Positions 29,927-43,884 of a stretch of DNA of 64,000 bases are shown piece by piece; positions within the stretch are counted from its first letter, which is position 1, and each line of letters opens with the position of its first letter. The position numbers and the translations under genes are program-made. A model generated the notes under the pieces. That model saw nothing but the letters and a program-made list of their open reading frames with translations, searched no databases and was not told where the DNA came from. This stretch comes from Apostichopus japonicus (lineage: Eukaryota > Echinodermata > Holothuroidea > Aspidochirotida > Stichopodidae): assembly GCF_037975245.1 (NCBI RefSeq), contig NC_092582.1:21042577-21106576 (forward strand). The letters are read 5' to 3'.

Positions 29927-31226
29927 TGCGGTACCGATAAATCGAATGTACGATACCGATTAATCGAATGTGCGGTACCTATAAATCGAATGTACGATAC
30001 CGATTAATCGAATGTGCGGTACCGATAAATCGAATGTGCGGTACCGAAAAATCGAATGTGCGGTACCGATAAATCGATTTCACGATACCGATTAATTCAA
30101 TGTGCGATACCGATAAATTGAAAGTGCGATACCGATAAATCGAGAGTGCGATACCGATAAATAGAATGTGCGATACCGATAAATCGAATGTGCGATACCG
30201 ATAAATCGAATATGCGATACCGATCAATCAAATTTACGATACCGATCAATCGAATTTACGATACCAATTAATTCAATGTGCGATACCGATAAATTGAAAG
30301 TGCGATACCGATAAATCGAGAGTGCGATACCGATAAATCGAATGTGCGATACCGATAAATCGATTGTGCGGTACCGATAATTCGATTGTGCATGACCGAT
30401 TAAACGAATATGCGGTACCGATAAATAGGACCTGCAGTACCGATAATTCGATTGTGCGGTACCGATAAATCGAATGTGCGATACCCTTTAATCGAATGTG
30501 CGGTACCGATAAATCGAATGTGCGATACCGATAAATCGAATTTACGATACCGATCAATGGAATGTGCGATACCGATAAATAGAAAGTGCGATACCGATAA
30601 ATAGAATGTGCGATACCGATAAATCGAATGTGCGGTACCGATAAATCGAATTTGCGATACTGATAAATCGAATGAACGGTACCGATAAATCGATTGTGCG
30701 GTACCGAAAAATCGAATGTGCGGTACCGATAAATCGAATTTACGATACCGATAAACTGAATGTGCGATACCGATCAATCGAAAGTGCAATACCGATAAAT
30801 CGAACGTGCGGTATCGATAAATCAAATGTGCGATACCGATAAATCGAATATGCGGTAACCGATAAATCAATTGTGCGGTACCGAAAAATCGAATGTGCGG
30901 TACCGATAAATCGAATGTGCGATACCGATAAATCGAATGTGCGATACCGATCAATCGAATTTACGATACCGATTAATCGAATGTGCGATACCGATAAATA
31001 GAAAGTGCGATACCTATCAATCGAATTAACGATACCGATTAATCGAATGTGCGGTACCGATAAATCGATAGTGCGGTACCGATTAAACGATTGTGCGGTA
31101 CCCATAAATCGAATTTACGATAAAGATAAATCGAATGTGCGATACCGATAAATGAAATTTGCGATACCGATAAACCGAATGTGCGGTAACGATAAATAGA
31201 ATGTGCGATACCTATTAATCGAATGT

Positions 31227-31270
31227 GCGGTACCGATAAATCGAATTCATGTTCGATTTATCGGTACGGC
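31227..31270. repeat. Fold-back inversion junction 1
   Basis: The array changes direction here. The left arm 31,227-31,245 and right arm 31,252-31,270 are reverse complements at 18 of 19 positions, around the 6-base centre TTCATG. Left of it the unit reads GATAAATCG on the + strand, right of it CGATTTATC. The left arm ends like the GAATTCACAATA variant. The right arm is the complement of a GTGCCGTACC...AACATGCG variant. In the forward array these two variants are near neighbours, so about 66 bp appear to have been lost at the turn. Confidence 0.85.
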
Positions 31271-33599
31271 ACAATCGATTTATCGCTACCGCATATTCGA
31301 TAAATCGATATTGTGACTTCGATTTATCGGTACCGCACATTCGATTAATGGGTGTAGCACATTCGATTTATCGGTACCCTACAGTCGATTTATCGGTACC
31401 GCACATTCGATTAATCGGTATCGTACATTCGATTTATCGGTACCGCACATTCGATTAATCGGTATCGTACATTCTATTTATCGGTACCGCACATTAGATT
31501 AATTTGTATCGAACATTCCATTTATCGGTAACGCACATTCGATTTATCGGTACTGCACATTCGATTTATCGGTATCGCACATTCGATTAATCGGTACCGT
31601 ACATTCTATTTATCGGTACCGCACCCTTCGATTTATCGGTACCGCACATTCTATTTATCGGTACCGCACCCTCCGATTTTTCGGTACCGCACAATCGATT
31701 TATCGGTTACCGCACATTCGATTTATCGGTATCGCACATTTTATTTATCGATACCGCACATTCGATTTATCGGTATTGCACTTTCGATTGATCCGTATCC
31801 TACATTCGATTAATCGTTATCGCACGTTCGATTTATCGGTACCGCACTTTCGATTTATCGGTACCATACATTCGATTTATCGGTATCGCAAATTCGATTT
31901 ATCGGTATTGCACTTTCGATTTATCGGTATCGCACATTCGATTAATCGGTATCGCACATTCGATTTATCGGTATCGCACATTCGATTTATCGGTACCACA
32001 CATTCGATTAATCGGTATCGCACACTCCATTTATCGGTATCGCACATTCGATTTATCGGTTCTGCACATTCGATTTATCGGTATCGCACATTCGATTAAT
32101 GGGTGTCGCACATTTGATTTATCGGTACCCTACAGTCGATTTGTCGGTACCGCACATTCGATTAATCGGTATCGTACATTCGATTTATCGGTACCGCACA
32201 TTCGATTAATCGGTATCGTACATTCTATTTATCGGTACCGCACATTAGATTAATTTGTATCGCACATTCCATTTATCGGTATCGCACATTCGATTTATCG
32301 GTACTGCACATTCGATTTATCGGGATCGCACATTCGATTAATGGGTATTGTGAATTCGATTTATCGGTACCGCACATTCGATTAATAGGTATCGCACATT
32401 CGATTTATCGGTATCGCACATTTGATTTATTGATACCGCACATTCGATTTATCGGTATTGCACTTTCGATTGATCGGTATCGCACATTCGATTAATCGGT
32501 ACCGTACATTCTATTTATCGGTACCGCACCCTTCGATTTTTTGGTACCGCACAATCGAGTTATCGGTTACCGCACATTCGATTTATCGGTATCGCACATT
32601 TGATTTATCGATACTGCACATTCGATTTATCGGTATTGCACTTTCGATTGATCGGTATCGCACATTCGGTTTATCGGTATCGTAAATTCCATTTATCGGT
32701 ATTGCACTTTCGATTTATCGGTATCGAACATTCGATTAATCGTTATCGCATGTTCGATTTATCGGTACGGCACAATCGATTTATCGGTACCGCACATTCG
32801 ATAAATCGATATTGTGAATTCGATTAATCGGTATCGCACATTCGATTAATCGGTATCGTACATTCGATTTATCGGTACCGCACATTCGATTAATCGGTAT
32901 CGTACATTCTATTTATCGGTACCGCACATTAGATTAATTTGTATCGCACATTCCATTTATCGGTATCGCACATTCGATTTATCGGTACTGCACATTCGAT
33001 TTATCGGTATCGCACATTCGATTAATCGGTACCGTAAATTCTATTTATCGGTATTGTAAATTCCATTTATCGGTATTGCACTTTCGATTTATCCGTATCG
33101 CACATTCGATTAAACGTTATCGCACGTTCGATTTATCGGTACCGAACTTTCGATTTATCGGTACCACACATTCGATTTATCGGTATCGCAAATTCGATTT
33201 ATCGGTATTGCACTTTCGATTTATCGGTATCGCACATTCGATTAATCGTTATCGCAGGTTCGATTTATCGGTACCGCACAATCGATTTATCGGTACCGTA
33301 CATTCGATTAATCGGTATCGCACATTCGATTTATCGGTACCGCACAGTCGATTTATCGATACCGCACTTTCGATTAATCGGTATCGTACATTCGATTTAT
33401 CGGTACCGCAAATTCGATTAATCGGTATCGTACATTCGATTTATCGGTACCGCACATTCGATTAATCGGTATCGCACATTCCATTTATCGGTATCGCACA
33501 TTCGATTTATCGGTACCGCACATTCCATTTATCGGTACCACACATTCGATTAATCGGTACCGCACATTCGATTTATCGGTATCGCACATTCGATTTATC

Positions 33600-35219
33600 G
33601 GTATCGTAAATTCCATTTATCGGTTTTGCCCTTTCGATTTATCGGTATCGCACATTCTATTAATCGTTAACGCACGTTCGATTTATCGGTTCCGCACTTT
33701 CGATATATCGGTACCGCAAATTCGATTAATCGGTATTGTGAATTCGATTTATCGGTACCACACATTCGATTTATCGGTATCGCAAATTCGATTTATCGGT
33801 ATTGCACTTTCGATTTATCGGTATCGCACATTCGATTAATCGTTATCGCAGGTTCGATTTATCGGTACCGCACAATCGATTTATCGGCACCGTACATTCG
33901 ATTAATCGGTATCGCACATTCGATTTATCGGTACCGCACAGTCGATTTATCGATACCGCACTTTCGATTAATAGGTATCGTACATTCGATTTATCGGTAC
34001 CGCAAATTCGATTAATCGGTATCGTACATTCGATTTATCGGTACCGCACATTCGATTAATCGGTATGGCACATTCGATTTATCGGTACCGCACATTCCAT
34101 TTATCGGTACCACACATTCGATTAATCGGTACCGCACATTCGATTTATCGGTATCGCACATTTGATTAATCGGTACCGTACATTCCATTTATCGGTACCG
34201 TACCCTTCGATTAATCGGTATCGTAAATTCCATTAATCGGTTTTGCCCTTTCGATTTATCGGTATCGCACATTCTATTAATCGTTAACGCACGTTCGATT
34301 TTTCGGTACGGCACAATCGATTTATCGGTACCGCACATTCGATAAATCGATATTGTGAATTCGATTTATCGGTACCGCACATTCGATTTATCGGTACCAT
34401 ACATTCCATTAATCGTTATCGCATGTTCGATTTATCGGTACCGCACAATCGATTTATCGGTACCGTACATTCGATTAATCGGTATCGCACATTCGATTTA
34501 TCGGTACCGCACCCTTTGATTAATCGGTACCGCACAGTCGATTTATCGATACCGCACTTTCGATTAATCGGTATCGCACATTCCATTTATCGGTATCGCA
34601 CATTCGATTTATCGGTACCGCACATTCCATTTATCGGTACCGCACCCTTTGATTAATCGGTACCGCACATTCGATTTATCGGTATCGCACATTCGATTAA
34701 TCGGTACCGTACATTCCATTTATCGGTACCGCACCCTTCGATTTATCGGTACCGCACATTCTATTTATCGGTACCGCACATTCGATTTATCGGTATCGTA
34801 AATTCCATTTATCGGTTTTGCCCTTTCGATTTATCGGTATCGCACATTCTATTAATCGTTAACGAACGTTCGATTTATCGGTTCCGCACTTTCGATATAT
34901 GGGTACCGCAAATTCGATTAATCGGTATTGTGAATTCGATTTATCGGTACCACACATTCGATTTATCGGTACCGCACATTCGATTTATCGGTATCGCACA
35001 TTCGATTAATCGGTACCGTACATTCCATTTATCGGTACCGCACCCTTCGATTAATCGGTACCGCACATTCTATTTATCGGTACCGCACCTTCGATTTATC
35101 GGTATCGTAAATTCCATTTATCGGTTTTGCCCTTTCGATTTATCGGTATCGCACATTCTATTAATCGTTAACGCACGTTCGATTTATCGGTTCCGCACTT
35201 TCGATATATCGGTACCGCA
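33600..35219 (-). repeat. Higher-order repeat A4 (inverted), copy 1
   Basis: Markers at 33,621 (CGGTTTTGCCC), 33,802 and 34,930 recur at 36,643, 36,824 and 37,951, an offset of 3,021-3,022 bp. Similarity ends near 35,219, where GCAAATTCG replaces GCACATTCG of the other copy. Limits are by eye. Confidence 0.75.
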
Positions 35220-36621
35220 AATTCGATTAATCGGTATTGTGAATTCGATTTATCGGTACCGCACATTCGATTAATAGGTATCGCACATTCGATTTATCGG
35301 TACCGCACATTCTATTTATCGGTACCGCACATTTCGGTTTATCGGTATCGCAAATTCCATTTATATGTATCGCACATTTTATTTATCGGTATCGAAAATT
35401 CGATTTATGGGTACCGCACAATCGTCTTATCGGTACCGCACAATCGATTTATCGGTACCGCACATTCGATTAATTGGTATCGTTAATTCGATTTATCGGT
35501 ATCGCACATTCGATTTATCTGTATTGCACATTCGACTTATCGGTACCGCACATTCGATTTATCGGTACCGCACATTCGATTAAAGGGTATCGCACATTCG
35601 ATTTATCGGTACCGCACAATCGAATTATCGGTACTGCAGGTCCTATTTATCGGTACCGCATATTCGTTTAATCGGTCATGCACAATCGATTTATCGGTAC
35701 CGCACAATCGATTTATCGGTACCGCTCATTCGATTTATCGGTATCGCACATTCGATTTATCGGTACCGCACATTCGATTTATCGGTATCGCACATTCGAT
35801 TTATCGGTATCGCACTTTCGATTTATCGGTATTGCACTTTCAATTTATCGGTATCGCACATTGAATTAATCGGTATCGTAAATTCGATTTATCGGTACCG
35901 CACATTCGATTTATCGGTACCGCACAATTGATTTATCGGTACCGCACATTCGATTAATCGGTATCGTACATTCGATTTATAGGTACCGCACATTCGATTA
36001 ATGGGTGTCGCACATTCGATTTATCGGTACCACACATTCGATTAATCGGTATCGCACATTCCATTTATCGGTATCGCACATTCGATTTATCGGTACTGCA
36101 CATTCGATTTATCGGTATCGCACATTCGATTAATGGGTGTCGCACATTCGATTTATCGGTACCGCACATTCGATTAATCGGTATCGTACATTCGATTTAT
36201 CGGTACCGCACATTCTATTTATCGGTATCGTAAATTCCATTTATCGGTATTGCACTTTCGATTTATCCGTATCGCACATTCGATTAATCGTTATCGCACG
36301 TTCGATTTATCGGTACCGAACTTTCGATTTATCGGTACCACACATTCCATTTATCGGTATCGCAAATTCGATTTATCGGTATTGCACTTTCGATTTATCG
36401 ATATCGCACATTCCATTTATCGGTATCGCACATTCGATTTATCGGTACCGCACATTCCATTTATCGGTACCGCACCCTTCGATTAATCGGTACCGCACAT
36501 TCGATTTATCGGTATCGCACATTCGATTAATCGGTACCGTACATTCCATTTATCGGTACCGCACCCTTCGATTAATCGGTACCGCACATTCTTTTTATTG
36601 GTACCGCACATTCGATTTATC

Positions 36622-38240
36622 GGTATCGTAAATTCCATTTATCGGTTTTGCCCTTTCGATTTATCGGTATCGCACATTCTCTTAATCGTTAACGCACGTT
36701 CGATTTATCGGTTCCGCATTTTCGATATATCGGTACCGCAAATTCGATTAATCGGTATTGTGAATTCGATTTATCGGTACCATACATTCGATTTATCGGT
36801 ATCGCAAATTCGATTTATCGGTATTGCACTTTCGATTTATCGGTATCGCACATTCGATTAATCGTTATCGCAGGTTCGATTTATCGGTACCGCACAATCG
36901 ATTTATCGGTACCGTACATTCGATTAATCGGTATCGCACATTCGATTTATCGGTACCGCACAGTCGATTTATCGATACCGCACTTTCGATTAATAGGTAT
37001 CGTACATTCGATTTATCGGTACCGCAAATTCGATTAATCGGTATCGTACATTCGATTTATCGGTACCGCACATTCGATTAATCGGTATGGCACATTCCAT
37101 TAATCGGTACCGCACATTCGATTTATCGGTATCGCACATTCGATTAATCGGTACCGTACATTCCATTTATCGGTACCGCACCCTTCGATTAATCGGTATC
37201 GTAAATTCCATTTATCGGTTTTGCCCTTTCGATTTATCGGTATCGCACATTCTATTAATCGTTAACGCACGTTCGATTTTTCGGTACGGCACAATCGATT
37301 TATCGGTACCGCACATTCGATAAATCGATATTGTGAATTCGATTTATCGGTACCGCACATTCGATTTATCGGTACCATACATTCGATTTATCGGTATCGC
37401 AAATTCGATTTATCGGTATCGCACTTTCGACTTATCGGTATCGCACATTCGATTAATCGTTATCGCAGGTTCGATTTATCGGTACCGCACAATCGATTTA
37501 TCGGTACCGTACATTCGATTAATCGGTATCGCACATTCGATTTATCGGTACCGCACAGTCGATTTATCGATACCGCACTTTCGATTGATCGGTATCGCAC
37601 ATTCCATTTATCGGTATCGCACATTCGATTTATCGGTACCGCACATTCCATTTATCGGTACCGCACCCTTCGATTAATCGGTACCGCACATTCGATTTAT
37701 CGGTATCGCACATTCGATTAATCGGTACCGTACATTCCATTTATCGGTACCGCACCCTTCGATTTATCGGTACCGCACATTCTATTTATCGGTACCGCAC
37801 ATTCGATTTATCGGTATCGTAAATTCCATTTATCGGTTTTGCCCTTTCGATTTATCGGTATCGCACATTCTATTAATCGTTAACGAACGTTCGATTTATC
37901 GGTTCCGCACTTTCGATATATGGGTACCGCAAATTCGATTAATCGGTATTGTGAATTCGATTTATCGGTACCACACATTCGATTTATCGGTACCGCACAT
38001 TCGATTTATCGGTATCGCACATTCGATTAATCGGTACCGTACATTCCATTTATCGGTACCGCACCCTTCGATTAATCGGTACCGCACATTCTATTTATCG
38101 GTACCGCACCTTCCATTTATCGGTATCGTAAATTCCATTTATCGGTTTTGCCCTTTCGATTTATCGGTATCGCACATTCTATTAATCGTTAACGCAAGTT
38201 CGATTTATCGGTTCCGCACTTTCGATATATCGGTACCGCA
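36622..38240 (-). repeat. Higher-order repeat A4 (inverted), copy 2
   Basis: This is the counterpart of 33,600-35,219 at an offset of about 3,022 bp. Between the copies lies about 1.4 kb of other satellite arrangements. Within it, a related stretch at 36,250 resembles 33,076 at a different offset (3,174 bp), so more than one exchange shaped this arm. Confidence 0.75.
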
Positions 38241-39878
38241 CATTCGATTTATCGGTACCGCACATTCTATTTATCGGTACCGCACATTCGATTTATCGGT
38301 ATCGTAAATTCCATTTATCGGTTTTGCCCTTTCGATTTATCGGTATCGCACATTCTATTAATCGTTAACGAACGTTCGATTTATCGGTTCCGCACTTTCG
38401 ATATATCGGTACCGCAAATTCTATTAATCGATATTGTGAATTCGATTTATCGGTACCACACATTCGATTTATCGGTACCGCACATTCGATTTATCGGTAT
38501 CGCACAATCGATTTATCGGTTACCGCACATTCGATTTATCGGTATCGCACATTTGATTTATCGATACCGCACATTCGATTTATCGGTATTGCACTTTCGA
38601 TTGATCGGTATCGCACATTCGGTTTATCAATATCGTAAATTCGATTTATCGGTACGGCACAATCGATTTATCGGTACCGCACATTCGATAAATCGGTATT
38701 GTGAATTCGATTTATCGGTACCGCACATTCGATTAATGGGTGTCGCACATTCGATTTATCGGTACCCTACAGTCGATTTATCGGTACCGCACATTCGGTT
38801 AATCGGTATCGTACATTCGATTTATCGGTACCGCACATTCGATTAATCGGTATCGTACATTCTATTTATCGGTACCGCACATTAGATTAATTTGTATCGA
38901 ACATTCCATTTATCGGTAACGCACATTCGATTTATCGGTACTGCACATTCGATTTATCGGTATCGCACATTCGATTAATCGGTACCGTACATTCTATTTA
39001 TCGGTACCGCACCCTTCGATTTATCGGTACCGCACATTCTATTTATCGGTACCGCACCCTTCGATTTTTCGGTACCGCACAATCGAGTTATCGGTTACCG
39101 CACATTTGATTTATCGGTATCGCACATTTGATTTATCGATACTGCACATTCGATTTATCGGTATCGTAAATTCGATTTATCGATACTGCACATTCGGTTT
39201 ATCGGTATCGTAAATTCGATTTATCGGTATTGCACTTTCGATTTATCGGTACGGCACAATCGATTTATCGGTACCGCACATTCGATAAATCGATATTGTG
39301 AATTCGATTAATCGGTATCGCACATTCGATTAATCGGTATCGTACATTCCATTTATCGGTACCGCACATTAGATTAATTTGTATCGAACATTCCATTTAT
39401 CGGTATCGCACATTCGATTTATCGGTACTGCACATTCGATTTATCGGTATCGCACATTCGATTAATCGGTACCGTACATTCCATTTATCGGTACCGCACC
39501 CTTCGATTTATCGGTACCGCACATTCTATTAATCGGTACCGCACATTCGATTTATCGGTATCGTAAATTCCATTTATCGGTATTGCACTTTCGATTAATC
39601 CGTATCGCACATTCGATTAATCGGTATCGCACATTCCATTTATCGGTATCGCACATTCGATTTATCGGTACCGCACATTCCATTTATCGGTACCACACAT
39701 TCGATTAATCGGTACCGCACATTCGATTTAGCGGTATCGCACATTCGATTAATCGGTGTCGTACATTCCATTTATCGGTACCGCACCCTTCTATTAATCG
39801 GTACCGCACATTCTTTTTATCGGTACCGCACATTCGATTTATCGGTATCGTAAATTCCATTTATCGGTTTTGCCATTT

Positions 39879-39926
39879 CGATTTATCGGTATCGCACATT
39901 CTATAATGTGCGGTACCGATAAATCG
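39879..39926. repeat. Fold-back inversion junction 2 and subfamily switch
   Basis: The direction changes back here. The arms 39,879-39,900 and 39,905-39,926 are reverse complements at 21 of 22 positions (one T/C difference) around the 4-base centre CTAT. One whole satellite unit therefore faces its mirror image. The left arm is subfamily A (it would normally continue CTATTAATCGTTAACG). To the right the variants are those of subfamily B. Confidence 0.88.
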
Positions 39927-40652
39927 ATTGTGCGATACCGATAAATCGAATTTACGATACCGATAAATCGAACGTGCGATAGCGATTAATCGAACTTGCG
40001 ATACCAATAAATCTATTGTGCGATACCGATAAATCGAATGTGCGATACCGATAAATCGAAATTGCGATACCGATTAATCGAACGTGCGATACCGATTAAT
40101 CGAACTTGCGATACCGATAAATCGAAAGTGCGGTACCGATAAATCGAAAGTGCGGTACCGATAAATCGAACGTGCGATACCAATTAATCGAATTTACGAT
40201 ACCGATAAATCGAATGTGCGATACCGATCAATCGAATGTGCGGTACCGATCAATCGAATGTGCGATACCGATAAATCGAATGTGCGGTACCGATAAATCG
40301 ATTGTGCGATACCGATAAATCGAATTTACGATACCGATAAATCGAACGTGCGATAGCGATTAATCGAACTTGCGATACCAATAAATCTATTGTGCGATAC
40401 CGATAAATCGAATGTGCGATACCGATAAATCGAAATTGCGATACCGATTAATCGAACGTGCGATACCGATTAATCGAACTTGCGATACCGATAAATCGAA
40501 AGTGCGGTACCGATAAATCGAAAGTGCGGTACCGATAAATCGAACGTGCGATACCAATTAATCGAATTTACGATACCGATAAATCGAATTTACGATACCG
40601 AACAATCGAATGTGCGGTACCGATCAATCGAAAGTGCGGTACCGATGGATCG
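39905..40652 (+). repeat. Tandem pair of 374 bp at the junction
   Basis: AGCGATTAATCGAACTTGCG lies at 39,981 and 40,355, an offset of 374 bp or exactly 17 units. The first copy starts at the very base where the inverted arm ends (39,905), so the duplication and the inversion breakpoint coincide. The second copy ends at about 40,650. Confidence 0.82.
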
Positions 40653-43600
40653 AATGTGCGGTACCGATAAATCGAACGTGCGATACCGATAAATCTAATA
40701 TACGGTACCGATAAATCGAAAGTGCGGTACAGATAAATCGAAAGTGCGGTACCGATAAATCGAACTTGCGATACCTATAAATCGAATGTGCGGTACCGAT
40801 GAATCGATTGTGCGATACCGATAAATCGAATTTACGATACCGATCAATCGAATGTGCGGTACCGATCAATCGAATGTGCGATACCGATAAATCGAATGTG
40901 CGGTACCGATAAATCGATTGTGCGATACCGATAAATCGAATGTGCGATACCGATAAATCGAAATTGCGATACCGATTAATCGAACGTGCGATACCGATTA
41001 ATCGAACTTGCGATACCGATAAATCGAAAGTGCGGTACCGATAAATCGAACGTGCGATACCGATAAATCGAAATTGCGATACCGATTAATCGAACGTGCG
41101 ATACCGATTAATCGAACTTGCGATACCGATAAATCGAATGTGCGGTACCGATAAATCGAACGTGCGATACCAATTAATCGAATTTACGATACCGATAAAT
41201 CGAATTTACGATACCGAACAATCGAATGTGCGGTACCGATCAATCGAACGTGCGATACCGATAAATCGAATGTGCGATACCGATAAATCGAATGTGCGAT
41301 ACCGATAAATCGAAAGTGCGGTACCGATAAATCGAACGTGCGATACCAATTAATCGAATTTACGATACCGATAAATCGAATGTGCGGTATCGATAAATAG
41401 AATGTGCGATACCGATAAATCGAATGTGCGGTATATATAAACCAAATATGCGGTACCGATTAAACGAATGAGCGATACCGATAAATCGAAAGTGCGACCG
41501 ATTAATCGAACGTGCGATAGCGATTAATAGAACGTGTTCTACCGATAAATCGAACGTGCGATACCGATAAATCGAAAATACGATACCGATAAATCGAGTG
41601 TGCGGTACCTATCAATCGAATGTGCGATACCGATAAATCTAAAATACGATACCGATAAATCGAATGTGCGGTATCGATAAATCGAATGTGCGATACCAAT
41701 AAATCGAATGTGCGGTATATATAAACCGAATGTGCGATACCGATAAATCGAATGTGCGATACCTATTAATCGAATGTGCGGAATATATAAACCAAATGTG
41801 CGGTACCGATTAAACGAATGTGCGATACCGATTAATCGAATGTGCGATACCGATAAATCGAAAGTGCGACCGATTAATAGAACGTGCGATACCAATAAAT
41901 CGAAAGTGCGGCACCGATAAATCGAACGTGCGATACCGATAAATCGAATTTAAGATACCGATCAATCGAATCTGCAGTACCGATAAATCGAATTTACGAT
42001 ACCGATCAATCGAATGTGCGGTACCGATCAATCGAATGTGCGGTACCGATGAATAGAACGTGCAATACCGATTAATCGAATGTGCGATACCGATAATTCG
42101 AATGTGCGATACCGATTAATCGAATGTGCGATACCGATTCATCGAATGTGCGGAACCGATAAATCGAAAGTGCGATACCGATAAATCGAATGTGTGATAC
42201 CAATAAATCGAATTTACGATACCGAACAATCGAATGTGCAGTACCGATGAATCGAACGGGCGATACCGATAAATCGAATGTGCGATACCGATAAATCTAA
42301 TATGCGGTACCGATAAATCGAAAGTGCGGTACAGATAAATCGAAAGTGCGGTACCGATAAATCGACCTTGCGATACCGATCGATCGAACTTGCGATACCG
42401 ATTAATCGAATGTGCGGTACCGAAAAATCGAATGTGCGGTACAGATAAATGGAATGCGCGATACCTATAAATCGAATGTGCGGTACCGATAAATCGATTG
42501 TGCGATACCGATAAATCGAATGTGCGATATCGATCAATCGAATGTGCAGTACCGATAAATCGAAAGTGCGGTACCGATAAATCGAACGCGCGATAGACAT
42601 TAATGGAACGTGCGATACCGGTTAATCGAATTTGCGATACCGATAAATTGATTGTGCGATACCGATCAATCGAATGTGCGATACCGATAAATCGAAAGTG
42701 CGGTACCGATTAATCGAACGTGCGATACCGATAAATCGAATGTGCGATACCGATAAATCGAATGTGCGGTACCGATAAATGGAATGTGCGATATCGGTTA
42801 ATCGAACGTGCGATACCGATAAATCGGATGTGCGATACCGATAAATCGAAAATACGATACCGATAAATCGAATGTGCGGTACCGATAAATCGAAAGTGCG
42901 ATACTGATTAATCGAACGTGCGATAGCGATTAATCGAACTTGCGATACCGATAAATCGAAAGTGCGGTACCGATAAATCAAACGTGCGATACCAATTAAT
43001 CGAATTTACGATACCGATAAATCGAATGTGCAGTACCGATAAATCGAACGGGCGATACCGATAAATCGAACGTGCGATACCGATTAATCGAATTTACGAT
43101 ACCGATAAATCGAATGTGCCGTACCGATGAATCGAACGGGCGGTACCGATCAATCGAATGTGCGATACCTATAAATCGAATGTGCGATACCGATAAATCG
43201 AAAGTGCGGTACCGATAAATCGAAAGTGCGGTACCGATATATCGAATGTGCGATACCGATAATTCGTACGTGCGGTACCGATAAATCGAAAGTGCGGTAG
43301 CGATTAATCGAACGTGCGATACCGATCAATCGAATGTGCGATACCGGTAAATCGAATTTGCGGTACCGATCAATCGAAAGTGCGGTACCGATGGATCGAA
43401 TTTACGAAACCGATCAATCCAATCTGCAGTACCGATAAATCGAATTTACGAGACCGATAAATCGAATGTGCGGTACCGATAAATCGAATGTGCGATACCG
43501 AAAAATCGAATGTGCGGTACCGATAAATCGAATGCGCGATACCTATAAATCGAATGTGCGGTACCGATGAATCGATTGTGCGATACCGATCAATCGAATG

Positions 43601-43841
43601 TGCGGTACCGATCAATCGAATGTGCGATACCGATAAATCGAATGTGCGGTACCGATAAATCGATTGTGCGATACCGATAAATCGAAAGTGCGATACCGAT
43701 TAATCGAACGTGCGATAGCTATTAATGGAACTTGCGATACCGATAAATCGAAAGTGCGGTACCGATAAATCGAACGTGCGATACCAATTTATCGAGTTTA
43801 CGATACCGATAAATCGAATGTGCAGTACCGATGAATCGAAC

Positions 43842-43846
43842 GGGCG
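43842..43846 (+). repeat. Target-site duplication, left (GGGCG)
   Basis: The five bases directly before the 5' LTR are GGGCG, and the same five directly follow the 3' LTR. A 5-bp duplication is usual for Ty3/Gypsy integrases. Removing the element and one copy restores ...GATGAATCGAACGGGCGATACC..., a satellite variant also found intact near 42,245, 51,385, 59,030 and 61,690. Confidence 0.95.
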
Positions 43847-43884
43847 TGTAAGGATGTATCACTTAAAGGCATCCATAGTTTTCT

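Larger units (their letters stand above)
1..31245 (+). repeat. 22-bp satellite array, subfamily A, forward block
   Basis: Uninterrupted tandem array. The unit reads GGTACCGATAAATCG then AATGTGC, with the second base G or A and the fifth base of GATAAAT often T (GATTAAT). Subfamily A is marked by recurring variants: GAAGGGTGC (a 23-bp unit), GAATTCACAATA, GCGTTAACGATTAATAG, CGATAAATGG and GGACCTGCAGTACC. No non-satellite stretch longer than about one unit was seen, and no gene. The open frames on the minus strand are translations of the repeat: 22 is 1 modulo 3, so three units give a 22-residue peptide period. The array is typical in form of a centromeric, pericentromeric or other heterochromatic satellite, but chromosomal position cannot be seen from here. 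Confidence 0.97.
31252..39900 (-). repeat. 22-bp satellite array, subfamily A, inverted block
   Basis: The same satellite lies in the opposite direction: on the + strand the unit reads CGATTTATCGGTACC then GCACATT. It uses subfamily A variants in complement (CACCCTTCG, TATTGTGAATTCG, TTAATCGTTAACGC). A stretch at 33,802-34,059 is the inverse of 2,081-2,338 and gives the same translation over all 85 codons, so this is the same family turned round. No gene is present; the open frames on the + strand are again translations of the repeat. Confidence 0.96.
39905..43846 (+). repeat. 22-bp satellite array, subfamily B, left part
   Basis: Forward-oriented satellite with a different set of variants: GCGATAGCGATTAATCGAAC, GATACCAATTAATCG, GGTATATATAAACC, GCGACCGATTAATCG (a 19-bp unit lacking ATA), GTACCGATGAATCG and GAACGGGCG. 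The A markers GAAGGGTGC and GAATTCACAATA were not noticed here. The block is broken at 43,846 by the retrotransposon and continues at 50,190. No gene is present. Confidence 0.95.

Noticed and set aside
31252-39900. Perfect giant palindrome formed by the inverted block and its neighbours
   Set aside because: Beyond the short arms at the junctions the variant order on the two sides differs within about 50 bp, so the arms are the same family but not mirror copies.
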